From CALIZF01 sp046292445 (lineage in GTDB: Bacteria > Pseudomonadota > Alphaproteobacteria > Rhodobacterales > Rhodobacteraceae), in NCBI GenBank assembly GCA_046292445.1, contig JBKBQT010000010.1, positions 55,262 through 119,261 of the forward strand: a stretch of 64,000 nucleotides of DNA, read 5' to 3'. Under the pieces are notes generated by a model. That model was not told the DNA's origin. It searched no databases and saw only the letters and a program-made list of their open reading frames with translations. Within the stretch, counting starts at the first letter, position 1; each line of letters starts with the position of its first letter. Of this stretch, positions 25,889-34,437 are shown piece after piece. A program made the position numbers and the translations under genes.

Positions 25889-27289
25889 TCACTCCGGCAG
25901 CGCGGCGACGAGGGCGGCGAAATCCTCGCCGCGCTTTTCGAAATTCGGATACTGGTCGAAACTGGCCGCCGCCGGGGCCAGCAGCACCACCTCGCCCGGC
26001 TCGGCCTCGGCGGCCGCGCGTTCGACCGCGCGGGCCATCGTCTCGCAGATCTCATGCGGGGTCGCCCCGATCTGCAGCGCGAAGTCGCGCGCCGAATGGC
26101 CGATCAGATAGGCCTTGGCGACCGACCCGAGCGCGGGGGCAAGCGCCGCGATGCCGCCCTCCTTGCCCAGCCCCCCGGCGATCCAGCGGATGCGCGGAAA
26201 GGCGGCCAGCGCCTTGGCTGCGGCATCGACATTCGTCGCCTTGCTGTCGTTGACGAACCGCACCCCGCGCCGATCGCGGATGGTCTGGCTGCGGTGCGGC
26301 AGGCCGGCAAAGCTCGCCAGCGCGGCCTCGATCTCGCGCGGGGCAAGGCCGAGGGCCCGGGCGACGGCCCAGGCCGCGCAGGCGTTCTGGTGATTGTGCG
26401 CGCCCGGCAGGCCGGTCATGCCGCGCATATCCACCGAAGCGACCTGCCGCCCCTTGCGCCATTCGGCGAGAAACCCCTTGCGGGCAAAGACCGACCAGCC
26501 GAAACCCTCCAGCCGCTGCCCGGCCGACACCCGGATCACCCGGTCGTCGCCCGGCCCTTCGGCCAATGCCCCGGCGAGGAACCGCCCCTCGCCCTCGTCC
26601 ACGCCGATCACCGCCCGGTCCGGGCCGCCGAGCGTGAACAGCCGCGCCTTGGCCGCAAAATACCCCCCCATCCCGCCGTGCCGGTCGAGGTGATCGGGCG
26701 AAAGGTTGGTGAACACCGCGACATCGGGGGTGAGCGCGCGGGCAAGCTCGGTCTGGTAGGACGACAGCTCGAGCACCACCACCGCGCCATCGCCAGGTGG
26801 CTCGAGGTCGAGCACGCCGCGCCCGATGTTGCCCCCCATCTGCACGTCGCGCCCCGCTTCGGCAAGGATATGGGCGATGAGGGCCGTGGTGGTCGATTTC
26901 CCGTTCGAGCCCGTCACCGCGACGATGCGGGGCGGCGTGTCGAACCCGTCCCACCCGGGGATGGCGCAGGAGCGAAAGAACAGGCCGATGTCGTTGTCCA
27001 CCGGCACACCGAGTTCCATCGCCCGGGCGATGGCCGGGTGCGGCCGGGGATAGAGATGGGGGATGCCGGGCGAGGTGACGAGCAGCGCGAGGCTGGACAG
27101 CACGCGATCCTTCGTCAGATCCTCGGGGGCAAGGCCTTCGGCCGCCGCCCGGTCCCGCCCCTCGGCGCTGTCGTCCCAGACGACCGGCACCGCCCCCCCG
27201 GCCGCCAGCGCCCGCGCCGCCGAAAGTCCCGAGCGGCCGAGGCCAAGCACGCCGACCCGCGCCCCCTGATACCCGATGACCGGAATCAT
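25889..27289 (-). CDS. murD: UDP-N-acetylmuramoyl-L-alanine--D-glutamate ligase
   Basis: A 466-residue Mur ligase that adds D-glutamate to UDP-MurNAc-L-Ala in the cytoplasm. It has the N-terminal nucleotide-sugar-binding motif GVLGLGRSG, the ATP-binding loop VTGSNGKST (about 125-133), the FTNLSPDHLDRH segment and the C-terminal NDSKATN motif typical of MurD. ATG 27289 is used; the upstream open frame is part of the SDR region. It is on the same strand as the mraZ-mraY cluster but separated from mraY by four genes, and it is not followed by ftsW. Confidence 0.96.
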   Translation of the reverse strand: MIPVIGYQGARVGVLGLGRSGLSAARALAAGGAVPVVWDDSAEGRDRAAAEGLAPEDLTKDRVLSSLALLVTSPGIPHLYPRPHPAIARAMELGVPVDNDIGLFFRSCAIPGWDGFDTPPRIVAVTGSNGKSTTTALIAHILAEAGRDVQMGGNIGRGVLDLEPPGDGAVVVLELSSYQTELARALTPDVAVFTNLSPDHLDRHGGMGGYFAAKARLFTLGGPDRAVIGVDEGEGRFLAGALAEGPGDDRVIRVSAGQRLEGFGWSVFARKGFLAEWRKGRQVASVDMRGMTGLPGAHNHQNACAAWAVARALGLAPREIEAALASFAGLPHRSQTIRDRRGVRFVNDSKATNVDAAAKALAAFPRIRWIAGGLGKEGGIAALAPALGSVAKAYLIGHSARDFALQIGATPHEICETMARAVERAAAEAEPGEVVLLAPAAASFDQYPNFEKRGEDFAALVAALPE

Positions 27290-27361
27290 CCCCCGCCCCC
27301 GTGCAACGCCGGCCCCGTCCTTGCGCCTCCGCGCCGGCACCCGCAAGCCGACCCTTCCCGC

Positions 27362-27385
27362 TTCATCGTTCCCCAAATACTCATC
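27362..27385 (+). repeat. Intergenic element, type 1, copy 2
   Basis: TTCATCGTTCC-C-CAAATACTCATC, in the gap between the murD start and the end of the SDR gene. It differs from copy 1 at one internal base and lacks one base near the right end. Confidence 0.7.
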
Positions 27386-27405
27386 TGCGACCGCAATCCG
27401 CGCCG

Positions 27406-28077
27406 CTACCACGGGATGGGGTGGCGGTCGCGGAAGAAGCCGCCCGTGGGGCCGTCCTCGGGCAGCAGGGCGAGCCAGATCGGCGTATCGGCGCCGTCCT
27501 CGGGCGTGCGGGTCGCGCCCGGTCCGCCCATGCGGGTCGCAACCCGGCCCGGGCAGCAGGCATTGACCTTGACCCCCGGGGGAAGGTCGCGCGGCAAGGC
27601 ACGGGTCAGGGCATTGAGCGCAGCCTTGGCGATGCCGTAGGCGCCGGGTCCGCCGAGCCCCTCGGCATGCGCGCCCCAGCCCGAGGACAGGTTGACGATG
27701 CGGCCCCAGCCCGTGGCGCGCCAGCGCGGCGTGCACAGGCGGATGAGGTCGAGCGGCGCGGCGACCATCACCTCCATCGCCTCGGCGAAATCGGACCGGC
27801 GGTCGAGCAGCGAGACGTCCCGCAGCACGCCGGCGTTGTTCACGAGGATATCGAAGCCCCCGGCCCGGGTGAGCGCTTCGAACACCGTGTCGGGGTCGGC
27901 GAGGTCGAGGCGGGCAAAGGCGGTCCCGAGCTCGGCGGCGGCATGTCGCCCCGCGGCCTCGTCCCGCGCCCCGAGGGTGACGGCGCAGCCGCGGGCCTTG
28001 AGCCCCGCCGCGATGGCGCGGCCGATGCCGCGATTGCCGCCGGTGACGAGGGCCGTGGGGTGAAGGGGGCGGGGCAT
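27406..28077 (-). CDS. Short-chain dehydrogenase/reductase
   Basis: A 223-residue classical SDR. The cofactor motif is TGGNRGIGRA, the structural NNAG motif is present, and the catalytic residues are Ser in NLSSGW, with Tyr and Lys in AYGIAKAAL. The nearby CCPGRVATRMGG is the usual PG loop. The substrate is unknown. It overlaps no neighbour and sits between murD and an ACT-domain gene, as part of the insertion that splits the cell-wall cluster. Confidence 0.9.
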   Translation of the reverse strand: MPRPLHPTALVTGGNRGIGRAIAAGLKARGCAVTLGARDEAAGRHAAAELGTAFARLDLADPDTVFEALTRAGGFDILVNNAGVLRDVSLLDRRSDFAEAMEVMVAAPLDLIRLCTPRWRATGWGRIVNLSSGWGAHAEGLGGPGAYGIAKAALNALTRALPRDLPPGVKVNACCPGRVATRMGGPGATRTPEDGADTPIWLALLPEDGPTGGFFRDRHPIPW

Positions 28078-28160
28078 GGCAGGGCCTGTCGCGGCGGTCA
28101 GAGGTGGACAAGGGAGCGGATCAAGCGCTCCAGAGGCTCGCAAAACCCTTCCGGCCTCCG

Positions 28161-28589
28161 TTACCGGATCGCCACGCCCGCCGCCAGCGCCGAAAGCGCC
28201 GCCATCGCCGCCTCGGCCCGGTCGGCGGGAACCAGCAGGTGATCGTGATGAAAGGCCGCGACGACATTGGCCGGGATTTCCTGCGCTGCCAGCGCCGCCG
28301 CAACGGCCGCCGTCAGGCCCACGCCGTCGAGCGCCGAGACGACACGTAGCGTCAGGCAGGCCATCGGGAGCGCGGTGTCGAGGCCTTCGGCGGCGGCGAC
28401 ATCGAGGGGAAGGACGAGCGACACCCCCTCGGACTCGCGAAAGCTCGCCAGCGCCTGCGGCGCAAGGGCCGCCGCCCGGCCGGGGTCGGCGAGACTGGCA
28501 AAGACCCACAGCCCCGGCATCCGGTCCGGCACGGCGCCCGCGACCATCGCGGCCCGGTCGCGAACCGCACCCGCCGGATTGCCACCCAT
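28161..28589 (-). CDS. ACT-like domain protein
   Basis: A 142-residue protein made of two ACT-like halves, with the segment NVVAAFHHDHLLVPADRAE that recurs in a small conserved family usually annotated as ACT domain-containing. These domains bind small ligands such as amino acids. I took ATG 28589, one base beyond the stop of the upstream DUF302 gene; ATG 28610 is possible and would overlap that gene. No partner enzyme is fused, so its role is unknown. Confidence 0.7.
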   Translation of the reverse strand: MGGNPAGAVRDRAAMVAGAVPDRMPGLWVFASLADPGRAAALAPQALASFRESEGVSLVLPLDVAAAEGLDTALPMACLTLRVVSALDGVGLTAAVAAALAAQEIPANVVAAFHHDHLLVPADRAEAAMAALSALAAGVAIR

Positions 28590-28590
28590 G

Positions 28591-28977
28591 TCAGATCGCC
28601 GCAACGTCATCGCCGAGCATCGCGCGCACCCGCCCGGCCAGCGCGATCAGGGCCGGCTTGTCGATCGCGGCCATCGACGCGACGGGATCGATCGCGCTGA
28701 CCTCGATACCGCCCTCGACGGCGCGCAGGATCACGTTGCAGGGCAGCATGGCGCCCACCCGCGGCTCGATCGCGATCGCCTCCCAGGCCATCGCGGGGCT
28801 GCAGGCGCCGAGGATGCGGTAGGCATCCATCGTGCGGCCAAGCTTTTTCTGCATCGTCGCCACAACGTCGATTTCGGTCAGCACGCCGAACCCGGCCGCC
28901 GCGAGGGCGGCGCGGGTGCGGGCGTCGGCAGCGTCGATGGCCGTGTCGGGGATCAGCCGGTCGATGGCATAGGGCAT
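28591..28977 (-). CDS. DUF302 family protein
   Basis: A 128-residue protein of the DUF302 fold. It has the usual helix FGVLTEIDVVATMQKKLG, the central YRILGACSPAMAWEAI motif and the acidic loop around GAMLPCNVILR. The family is found in many proteobacteria; its function is unknown. The start at 28977 is supported by GGAGGCA upstream, although the frame is open 12 bases further. It is coupled to the ACT-domain gene. Confidence 0.85.
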   Translation of the reverse strand: MPYAIDRLIPDTAIDAADARTRAALAAAGFGVLTEIDVVATMQKKLGRTMDAYRILGACSPAMAWEAIAIEPRVGAMLPCNVILRAVEGGIEVSAIDPVASMAAIDKPALIALAGRVRAMLGDDVAAI

Positions 28978-29278
28978 GAGTGCCTCCACTGTTTACCGCA
29001 GCACCCTAGCGCGCGGGGTCGGCCGGATCGATGTGCCACAAGGCGCGGGCAAACACAGGCAGCGATCGGGCCTGCAACCGGGCCGTCCTGCGGGCCGTGG
29101 GACGAGGCGGAGGCGGCGAAGCGCAGGTCTGGGTGCCCTGCCACAGGCCGGCGCGGGGGTGGCGGCCCAGGCGCGGCCGCAGCGGCGCGCGCCCGGCAAG
29201 CGTGCCGCCTCGCATCAAAGGGGGCGCGGGTCTGGCACGGTGGGCCGTCACCCCGCGCCCCCCTCGATTGACCGGCCG
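28978..29278. other. Intergenic DNA between the VPLPA-CTERM gene and the DUF302 gene
   Basis: About 300 bases. The only structure I see is the strong hairpin at 29220-29262, listed separately. Short frames on both strands lack any recognisable domain. Confidence 0.4.
29220..29262 (-). terminator. Likely terminator hairpin of the VPLPA-CTERM gene
   Basis: An 11-base-pair perfect stem, GGGGGCGCGGG with CCCGCGCCCCC, encloses a 21-base loop that itself contains GGCACGG and CCGTCAC. It starts 17 bases after the stop codon and is followed on the minus strand by CTTTGATG. The T-run is short, so Rho-independence is not certain. Confidence 0.5.
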
Positions 29279-29986
29279 TCAGGCTGCGGCGCTGCGCGCC
29301 CGTCGGCGCGCCAGGCCGGCCAGCACGGCGAGCGCCCCTGCCAGCAGCGGCAAGGCCGCGGGCAGCGGCACGGCCGGCGGGGCGGCGAATGCCGTGGTGG
29401 TGACATCGCTCACGGCATAAGATGTGCCGCCCTGCCCGCTGCGCGAGAACAGGACGACGCCGCCCGAGGCAAGCCGCACGTCCCTGAGGATGTCGAGTGT
29501 CAGCAGGTCGCCCAGGGCGCGGAGGCCCACGCTGCCGCCGGCATCAAGCCGCACCTGATTGACGAGGCCCGCGATGCCGAAGAACGTGGCGTCGGCGCCG
29601 ACCACGAAGACATTCGTGCTGGGGCCCGATGTCAGCAGCCCGTCGAAGGCGTTGCCGGTTGCGAAAAGGCCGAGCGTGGCGGTCGGCGCATAGGTGGTGT
29701 TCGTCGCCGCGACGGACGCGCCGCTGACCATGACGGTTACGTTCGAGGCGACGGCGCGCGGGGTTGCAAAGCCGTCGCGGGTGAACACCGTCCCCTCGGC
29801 AAACGCGGCGAGCAGCACGACCGTCGCGCCGCTCAGGCCCGGTGTGTCGGGGCCGCTGCCGGTCCGCGTCAGGGTGAAGGTCGATTGCAGCGACAGCGCC
29901 GCCGCCGAGGCCGCCGCCGGGGCGGCGAGCGCGAGCAGGGCCAGTGCGAGCGGCCGCAGGGCCCTTAGCGGGAATAGATGCGTCAT
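29279..29986 (-). CDS. VPLPA-CTERM sorting-domain protein
   Basis: A 235-residue exported protein. The N-terminus is a Sec signal peptide (about residues 1-28, ending ASA), the middle is beta-rich and Thr/Ser/Gly-rich, and the C-terminus is VPLPAALPLLAGALAVL followed by ARRRAR: the VPLPA motif, a membrane helix and a basic tail. Such proteins are processed by an exosortase and are linked to envelope or exopolysaccharide. No exosortase gene is in the window. AAGGAGATACA precedes the ATG, a near-perfect ribosome site. Confidence 0.85.
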   Translation of the reverse strand: MTHLFPLRALRPLALALLALAAPAAASAAALSLQSTFTLTRTGSGPDTPGLSGATVVLLAAFAEGTVFTRDGFATPRAVASNVTVMVSGASVAATNTTYAPTATLGLFATGNAFDGLLTSGPSTNVFVVGADATFFGIAGLVNQVRLDAGGSVGLRALGDLLTLDILRDVRLASGGVVLFSRSGQGGTSYAVSDVTTTAFAAPPAVPLPAALPLLAGALAVLAGLARRRARSAAA

Positions 29987-30080
29987 TGTATCTCCTTGTC
30001 GTTGCCGGGATGGCACGACCAAGTAACGCCAAGCGGCGCAGTTAGTTTCAGCCCCCGCCGCCTTTTCGCCATAATCGGGC

Positions 30081-31163
30081 CTAGCGGACCTTGAGCGTGG
30101 CAAGCCCGATCAGCGCAAGGATCAGGCTGATGATCCAGAACCGGATCACGATCTGCGGCTCTGCCCAGCCCTTCTTCTCGAAATGGTGGTGGATCGGGGC
30201 CATCAGGAACACGCGGCGGCCGGTTCGCTTGAAGTAGAGCACCTGGATGATGACGCTCATCGCCTCGACGACGAAGAGGCCGCCGACGATCGCGAGCACG
30301 ATCTCGTGCTTGGTGCAGACCGCGATCGCGCCGAGCGCACCGCCGAGCGCGAGGCTCCCCGTGTCGCCCATGAAGACGGCAGCGGGCGGTGCATTGTACC
30401 ACAGGAACCCGAGGCCGCCCCCGATCAGCGCCGCGGTGAAGATCAGCAATTCGCCCGTTCCGGGGACGAAATGCACGCCGAGGTAATCGGCGAAGTTGAA
30501 GTTGCCCACCACATAGGAGATGACCCCCAGCGTCGCCGCCGCGATCATCACCGGCATGATGGCGAGCCCGTCGAGCCCGTCGGTCAGGTTCACCGCATTG
30601 GCGGCGCCGACGACGACGATCATCGCGAAGGGCACGAAGAACCAGCCGAGGTTGATCAGGACGTTCTTGAACAGCGGCACCGCGACGGCGCCCGACAGCG
30701 CCGGCGGGTGGATCAGCATCACCGCGACCGAAGCGGCGAGCGCGATGACGAGGCCAAGGAGGAACCGAAGCCGCGAGGAAACGCCCTTGGTGTTCTGCCG
30801 CGTGACCTTGGCGTAGTCGTCGGCAAAGCCGATCAGCCCGAAGGCGAGCGTCACGCCGAGCACGATCCAGACAAACATGTTGTCGGGGCGCGCCCACAGC
30901 AGCGTGGACACGGTCAGCGCCGACAGGATCAGAAGCCCCCCCATGGTAGGCGTGCCGGCCTTGGAAAAGTGGCTCTGGGGCCCGTCGGCGCGGATCGGTT
31001 GGCCCTTCTTCTGCTTGACGCGCAGGAGGTTGATGAGCGGGCGGCCGAACAGGAACCCGAACACCAGCGCGGTGAAGAACGCGCCCCCCGCCCGGAAGGT
31101 GATGTAGCGAAAGAGGTTGAACACATCGCCGCCGTCGGAGAACTGGATGAGGCCGTAGAGCAT
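30081..31163 (-). CDS. mraY: Phospho-N-acetylmuramoyl-pentapeptide-transferase
   Basis: A 360-residue integral membrane enzyme that makes lipid I from UDP-MurNAc-pentapeptide and undecaprenyl phosphate. It has the family motifs SHFSKAGTPTMGG, GFADDYAK, NAVNLTDGLDGLA and FMGDTGSL, and ends with the APIHHHFEKKGWAE loop. About ten membrane segments, normal length. It is the last gene of the mraZ-to-mraY run, 10 bases after murF. Confidence 0.97.
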   Translation of the reverse strand: MLYGLIQFSDGGDVFNLFRYITFRAGGAFFTALVFGFLFGRPLINLLRVKQKKGQPIRADGPQSHFSKAGTPTMGGLLILSALTVSTLLWARPDNMFVWIVLGVTLAFGLIGFADDYAKVTRQNTKGVSSRLRFLLGLVIALAASVAVMLIHPPALSGAVAVPLFKNVLINLGWFFVPFAMIVVVGAANAVNLTDGLDGLAIMPVMIAAATLGVISYVVGNFNFADYLGVHFVPGTGELLIFTAALIGGGLGFLWYNAPPAAVFMGDTGSLALGGALGAIAVCTKHEIVLAIVGGLFVVEAMSVIIQVLYFKRTGRRVFLMAPIHHHFEKKGWAEPQIVIRFWIISLILALIGLATLKVR

Positions 31164-31173
31164 GACTGGACCT

Positions 31174-32649
31174 TCAGGGCATGTCGGGTGGCGCGGGGTG
31201 GCCGAGTTTGCGCATGGCGTCAACCACCAGACTGACCTTCGAGCCCTTGGATCCCTTGACGAGAACCACATCGCCCGGGCCGGCAAGGTCGCGCGCGCTG
31301 GCGGCGAGGGCTTCGGCGGTTTCGGACCACAGGCCGCGGAGGGTTTCGGGCAGCGCGGTCCAGAGGGCGCGCATCCGCGGCCCGGCGCAATGGATGCGGG
31401 CGATGGCGGGAATCGCCGGATGGCTTGCGACGGCGCGGTGCAGGGCGGCCTCGTCGGGGCCGAGTTCGAGCATGTCGCCGAGGATCGCGATGCGCATCCC
31501 GCCACCCTCGGGCACTTGCGCGGCGAGCACGTCGAGGGCCGCGGCGAGCGAGACCGGGTTGGCGTTGAACGCATCGTCGATCAGGGTGAAGGGCGCCTCG
31601 GCCGGGGTGCGGCGCAGGCGGTGGCGATGGCCGCGGCCCTCGGGCGCTGTCCAGCCGGCCAGCGCGCGCGCGGCCTGCGCCGCGTCCGCGCCGGCGGCGG
31701 CCGCGGCGGCAAGGGCGGCAAGGGCGTTGGCCGCGATGTGCCGGCCCGGCGCGGCGAGGCTGATGGCGACAGGCCCCGAGGGGGTCGCGGCGGTGCCGGT
31801 GCTGCCGTCGGCGGTGACGGCGAGTGCGGCATAGCGCCAGTCGGCCGTGCTGCCCGGCGGGCCGCTGCCGTCATCGGCCGCAGCAACGTCGAAGGTGACG
31901 ATCCGCGCCCCGGCTGCCTCGGCTGCGGCAAGCAGGATCGGCGTCGTGGTCAGGCCCAGCGGCAGGACGGCGGTGCCGCCCGGCTCCAGCCCCGAAACGA
32001 TGTCCGCCTTTTCGGCCGCGATCGCCTCGAGCGAGCCGAGCGCCTCGAGATGCGCCGGCGCGATGGTGGTGACGAGCGCGACATGCGGGCGGGCGAGGCG
32101 CGAGAGGGGGGCGATCTCGCCGCGGCGGTTCATGCCGATCTCGATCACGGCGAAGGCTGTCCCCCGGGGCATGCGGGCGAGCGTGAGCGGCACGCCCCAG
32201 TGGTTGTTGTAGCTGGCCACCGCCGCATGGGTCGGCCCTGCCCCGGCGAGCATGGCGCGCAGCATGTCCTTGGTCGAGGTCTTGCCCACGCTGCCGGTGA
32301 CCGCGATCACCCGCGCGGCGGTCCGCGCGCGGGCCGCCGCCCCGAGCGCGGTCAGCGCCGCGAGCGTGTCGGCGACCACCAGCAGCGGTGCATCAGCCGC
32401 AACGCCCGGGGGGATGCGGTTGACCACCGCGGCGGCGGCGCCGGCCGACAGCGCGGCTGCGACGAAGTCATGGCCATCGCGCTCTGCCGCGAGGGCGACG
32501 AAGAGATCGCCGGGGCGCAGCGTGCGCGTGTCGATCGACACGCCGGTTGCCGCCCAGTCGCCGGTGGCGGTCCCGCCCGCGGCGGCGGCGGCCTCGGCGG
32601 CGGTCCAGAGCGGGGCGGGCGGGGGTGGGGATCCGGCGGGCGCGGTCAT
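31174..32649 (-). CDS. murF: UDP-N-acetylmuramoyl-tripeptide--D-alanyl-D-alanine ligase
   Basis: A 491-residue Mur ligase that adds D-Ala-D-Ala to the UDP-MurNAc-tripeptide. It shows the SIDTRTLRPGDLFVA N-terminal motif, the ATP loop AVTGSVGKTSTKDML, the SYNNHWGVPLTL motif and IDDAFNANPVS, all typical of MurF. ATG 32649 gives the standard N-terminus; no strong ribosome site is visible there, and the frame is open upstream. A 277-base gap separates it from murE. Confidence 0.95.
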   Translation of the reverse strand: MTAPAGSPPPPAPLWTAAEAAAAAGGTATGDWAATGVSIDTRTLRPGDLFVALAAERDGHDFVAAALSAGAAAAVVNRIPPGVAADAPLLVVADTLAALTALGAAARARTAARVIAVTGSVGKTSTKDMLRAMLAGAGPTHAAVASYNNHWGVPLTLARMPRGTAFAVIEIGMNRRGEIAPLSRLARPHVALVTTIAPAHLEALGSLEAIAAEKADIVSGLEPGGTAVLPLGLTTTPILLAAAEAAGARIVTFDVAAADDGSGPPGSTADWRYAALAVTADGSTGTAATPSGPVAISLAAPGRHIAANALAALAAAAAAGADAAQAARALAGWTAPEGRGHRHRLRRTPAEAPFTLIDDAFNANPVSLAAALDVLAAQVPEGGGMRIAILGDMLELGPDEAALHRAVASHPAIPAIARIHCAGPRMRALWTALPETLRGLWSETAEALAASARDLAGPGDVVLVKGSKGSKVSLVVDAMRKLGHPAPPDMP

Positions 32650-32740
32650 CGTGCGGGCCCGCCCGGCAGATCGGCCCGGCGCCGCCCGTCCCGCCAGAGG
32701 CGCGGCGCCCCAGGGCGACGGTGCACGGTCTGCGCGGGAG

Positions 32741-32764
32741 ATCGAGTATTTGTGGAACGATGAA
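32741..32764 (-). repeat. Intergenic element, type 1, copy 3
   Basis: On the minus strand this reads TTCATCGTTCC-A-CAAATACTCGAT. It lies in the murE-murF gap, about 90 bases upstream of the murF start. Unlike copy 1 it sits inside an operon in the direction of transcription. Confidence 0.7.
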
Positions 32765-32810
32765 GCGGCATGGGGCACATCCGGTCCCGCCGGGGCGCGA
32801 TGCCACGGGA

Positions 32811-32844
32811 CGGTGGGCGGGATGGTGGGCGGGATGGTGGGCGG
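32811..32844. repeat. Three tandem 12-base repeats in the murE-murF gap
   Basis: The unit GATGGTGGGCGG occurs twice in perfect tandem (32821-32844), preceded by a partial copy, CGGTGGGCGG. Slippage-prone minisatellite-like DNA; no function is evident. Confidence 0.7.
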
Positions 32845-32926
32845 GGCCAGTGCGGCGCGGCGGGCCGGCCGGGCGGAGGGGCGGCAGGCTGACGGGGGGC
32901 AGGCGGATGGACGGCGCGAGCGCGCA

Positions 32927-34417
32927 TCACCGGATCGCCCCGTCCAGCGCCGCAACGGCGAGGCTGGCCTGTTCGGCATCGTCGAAGGGATAGATCGTCC
33001 CGGCGATCTCCTGCCCCGTCTCGTGGCCCTTGCCGCAGATCAGGAGGGCATCGCCCGGTTCGAGCAGGGCGGCGGCGCGCAGGATGGCCTCGGCGCGGTC
33101 GCCGACCTCCTCGGCCGCGGGACAACCCGCGAGGACTGCGGCGCGGATCGTCGCGGGATCCTCGGATCGGGGATTGTCGTCGGTGACGAACACATGGTCG
33201 GCGCGGCGGGCGGCGGCGGCGCCCATCAGCGGGCGCTTGGTGCGGTCGCGGTCGCCGCCCGCGCCGATCACCGCGATCACCCGGCCCATCACATGGGGGC
33301 GCAGCGCGGCGAGGGCGGTATCGACAGCATCGGGAGTATGGGCGTAATCGACATAGACGGCGGCGCCATTGCCGCGCTGCGCCACCCGCTCCATCCGCCC
33401 GCGCACCGTGGCAAGGCGCGGCAGGGCGGCGAAGACATCGCCCGGCGCCGCGCCGCAGCCGATGGCAAGGCCCGCCGCCACCGCGACATTGGCGGCCTGG
33501 AACCCGCCGACGAGGGTCAGGTGGACCTGCACCGGGCGGCCCTGCCAGATCAGGCGGACATCCTGTCCGGTCGCATCGAACCGCTGGCCGGCGATCCTGA
33601 GGTCCGCCCCCTCGGCCGTGCCGGTGGCGATGACCGGGCCGCCGCGGCCCCGCAGGGCGGCGGCGAGCACGGCGCCGCGGGGATCGTCGGCGTTGATGAC
33701 CGCGGTGCCCTCGGGCGGCAGCAGGCGGTCGAAGAGGCCGCATTTGGCGTCGAAATACGCCTCCATCGTGCCGTGGTAGTCGAGGTGGTCCTGCGTGAGG
33801 TTGGTAAAGCCCGCCGCGGCGAGGCGCACGCCGTCGAGGCGGCGCTGGTCGAGGCCGTGGGACGACGCCTCCATCGCGGCATGGGTGATGCCGGCCTGCG
33901 CGGCCTCGGCCAGCAGGCGGTGCAGGGCGACCGGGTCGGGGGTGGTCATGCCCGAGGGCGCGGTCCAGGCGCCTTCGACCCCGGTGGTGCCGAGGTTGAT
34001 CGCGGGATGGCCGAGGGCGGCCCAGATCTGGCGGGTGAAGCTCGCAACGCTCGTCTTGCCGTTCGTGCCGGTGACGGCCGCCATCACCCGCGGCTGCGCC
34101 CCGAACCAGAGCGCGGCGGCCATGGCGAGGGCGGCGCGCGCATCCTCGGCCACGACGAGGGCCGCGCCGGGGTGGCCGGCGAGGGCGGCGCGGGCGATAT
34201 CGGCCCCGGCGGCATCGGTCAGGATCGCGGCGGCGCCGCGCGCAAGGGCGCCGGGCACGTGGCGCGCGCCGTGGTCGCGGCTGCCGGCGAGGGCGGCGAA
34301 GAGAAAACCCGGGGCGACCGCGCGGCTGTCGGCGGTGATCCCGGCGAGCGGGCGTGCCGCCACAGGGCCCGCCGCCGTCAGGCCGAGGTCCGCCAATGTC
34401 CGAGCCCGACCCGTCAT
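32927..34417 (-). CDS. murE: UDP-N-acetylmuramoyl-tripeptide synthetase (meso-diaminopimelate adding)
   Basis: A 496-residue Mur ligase. The N-terminal GITADSRAVAPGFLF and the ATP loop AVTGTNGKTSV (about 115-124) are clear, and VTDDNPRSEDP carries the DNPR motif that marks enzymes adding meso-diaminopimelate rather than lysine. It acts in the cytoplasm between MurD and MurF. It follows ftsI after 20 bases. Confidence 0.97.
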   Translation of the reverse strand: MTGRARTLADLGLTAAGPVAARPLAGITADSRAVAPGFLFAALAGSRDHGARHVPGALARGAAAILTDAAGADIARAALAGHPGAALVVAEDARAALAMAAALWFGAQPRVMAAVTGTNGKTSVASFTRQIWAALGHPAINLGTTGVEGAWTAPSGMTTPDPVALHRLLAEAAQAGITHAAMEASSHGLDQRRLDGVRLAAAGFTNLTQDHLDYHGTMEAYFDAKCGLFDRLLPPEGTAVINADDPRGAVLAAALRGRGGPVIATGTAEGADLRIAGQRFDATGQDVRLIWQGRPVQVHLTLVGGFQAANVAVAAGLAIGCGAAPGDVFAALPRLATVRGRMERVAQRGNGAAVYVDYAHTPDAVDTALAALRPHVMGRVIAVIGAGGDRDRTKRPLMGAAAARRADHVFVTDDNPRSEDPATIRAAVLAGCPAAEEVGDRAEAILRAAALLEPGDALLICGKGHETGQEIAGTIYPFDDAEQASLAVAALDGAIR

Positions 34418-34437
34418 GCCCGCCGCCCCTTCGCGCG

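Noticed and set aside
29006..29251. Small minus-strand frame between the DUF302 and VPLPA-CTERM genes
   Set aside because: Arg/Pro-rich translation without any motif or ribosome site, and it is crossed by the terminator hairpin.
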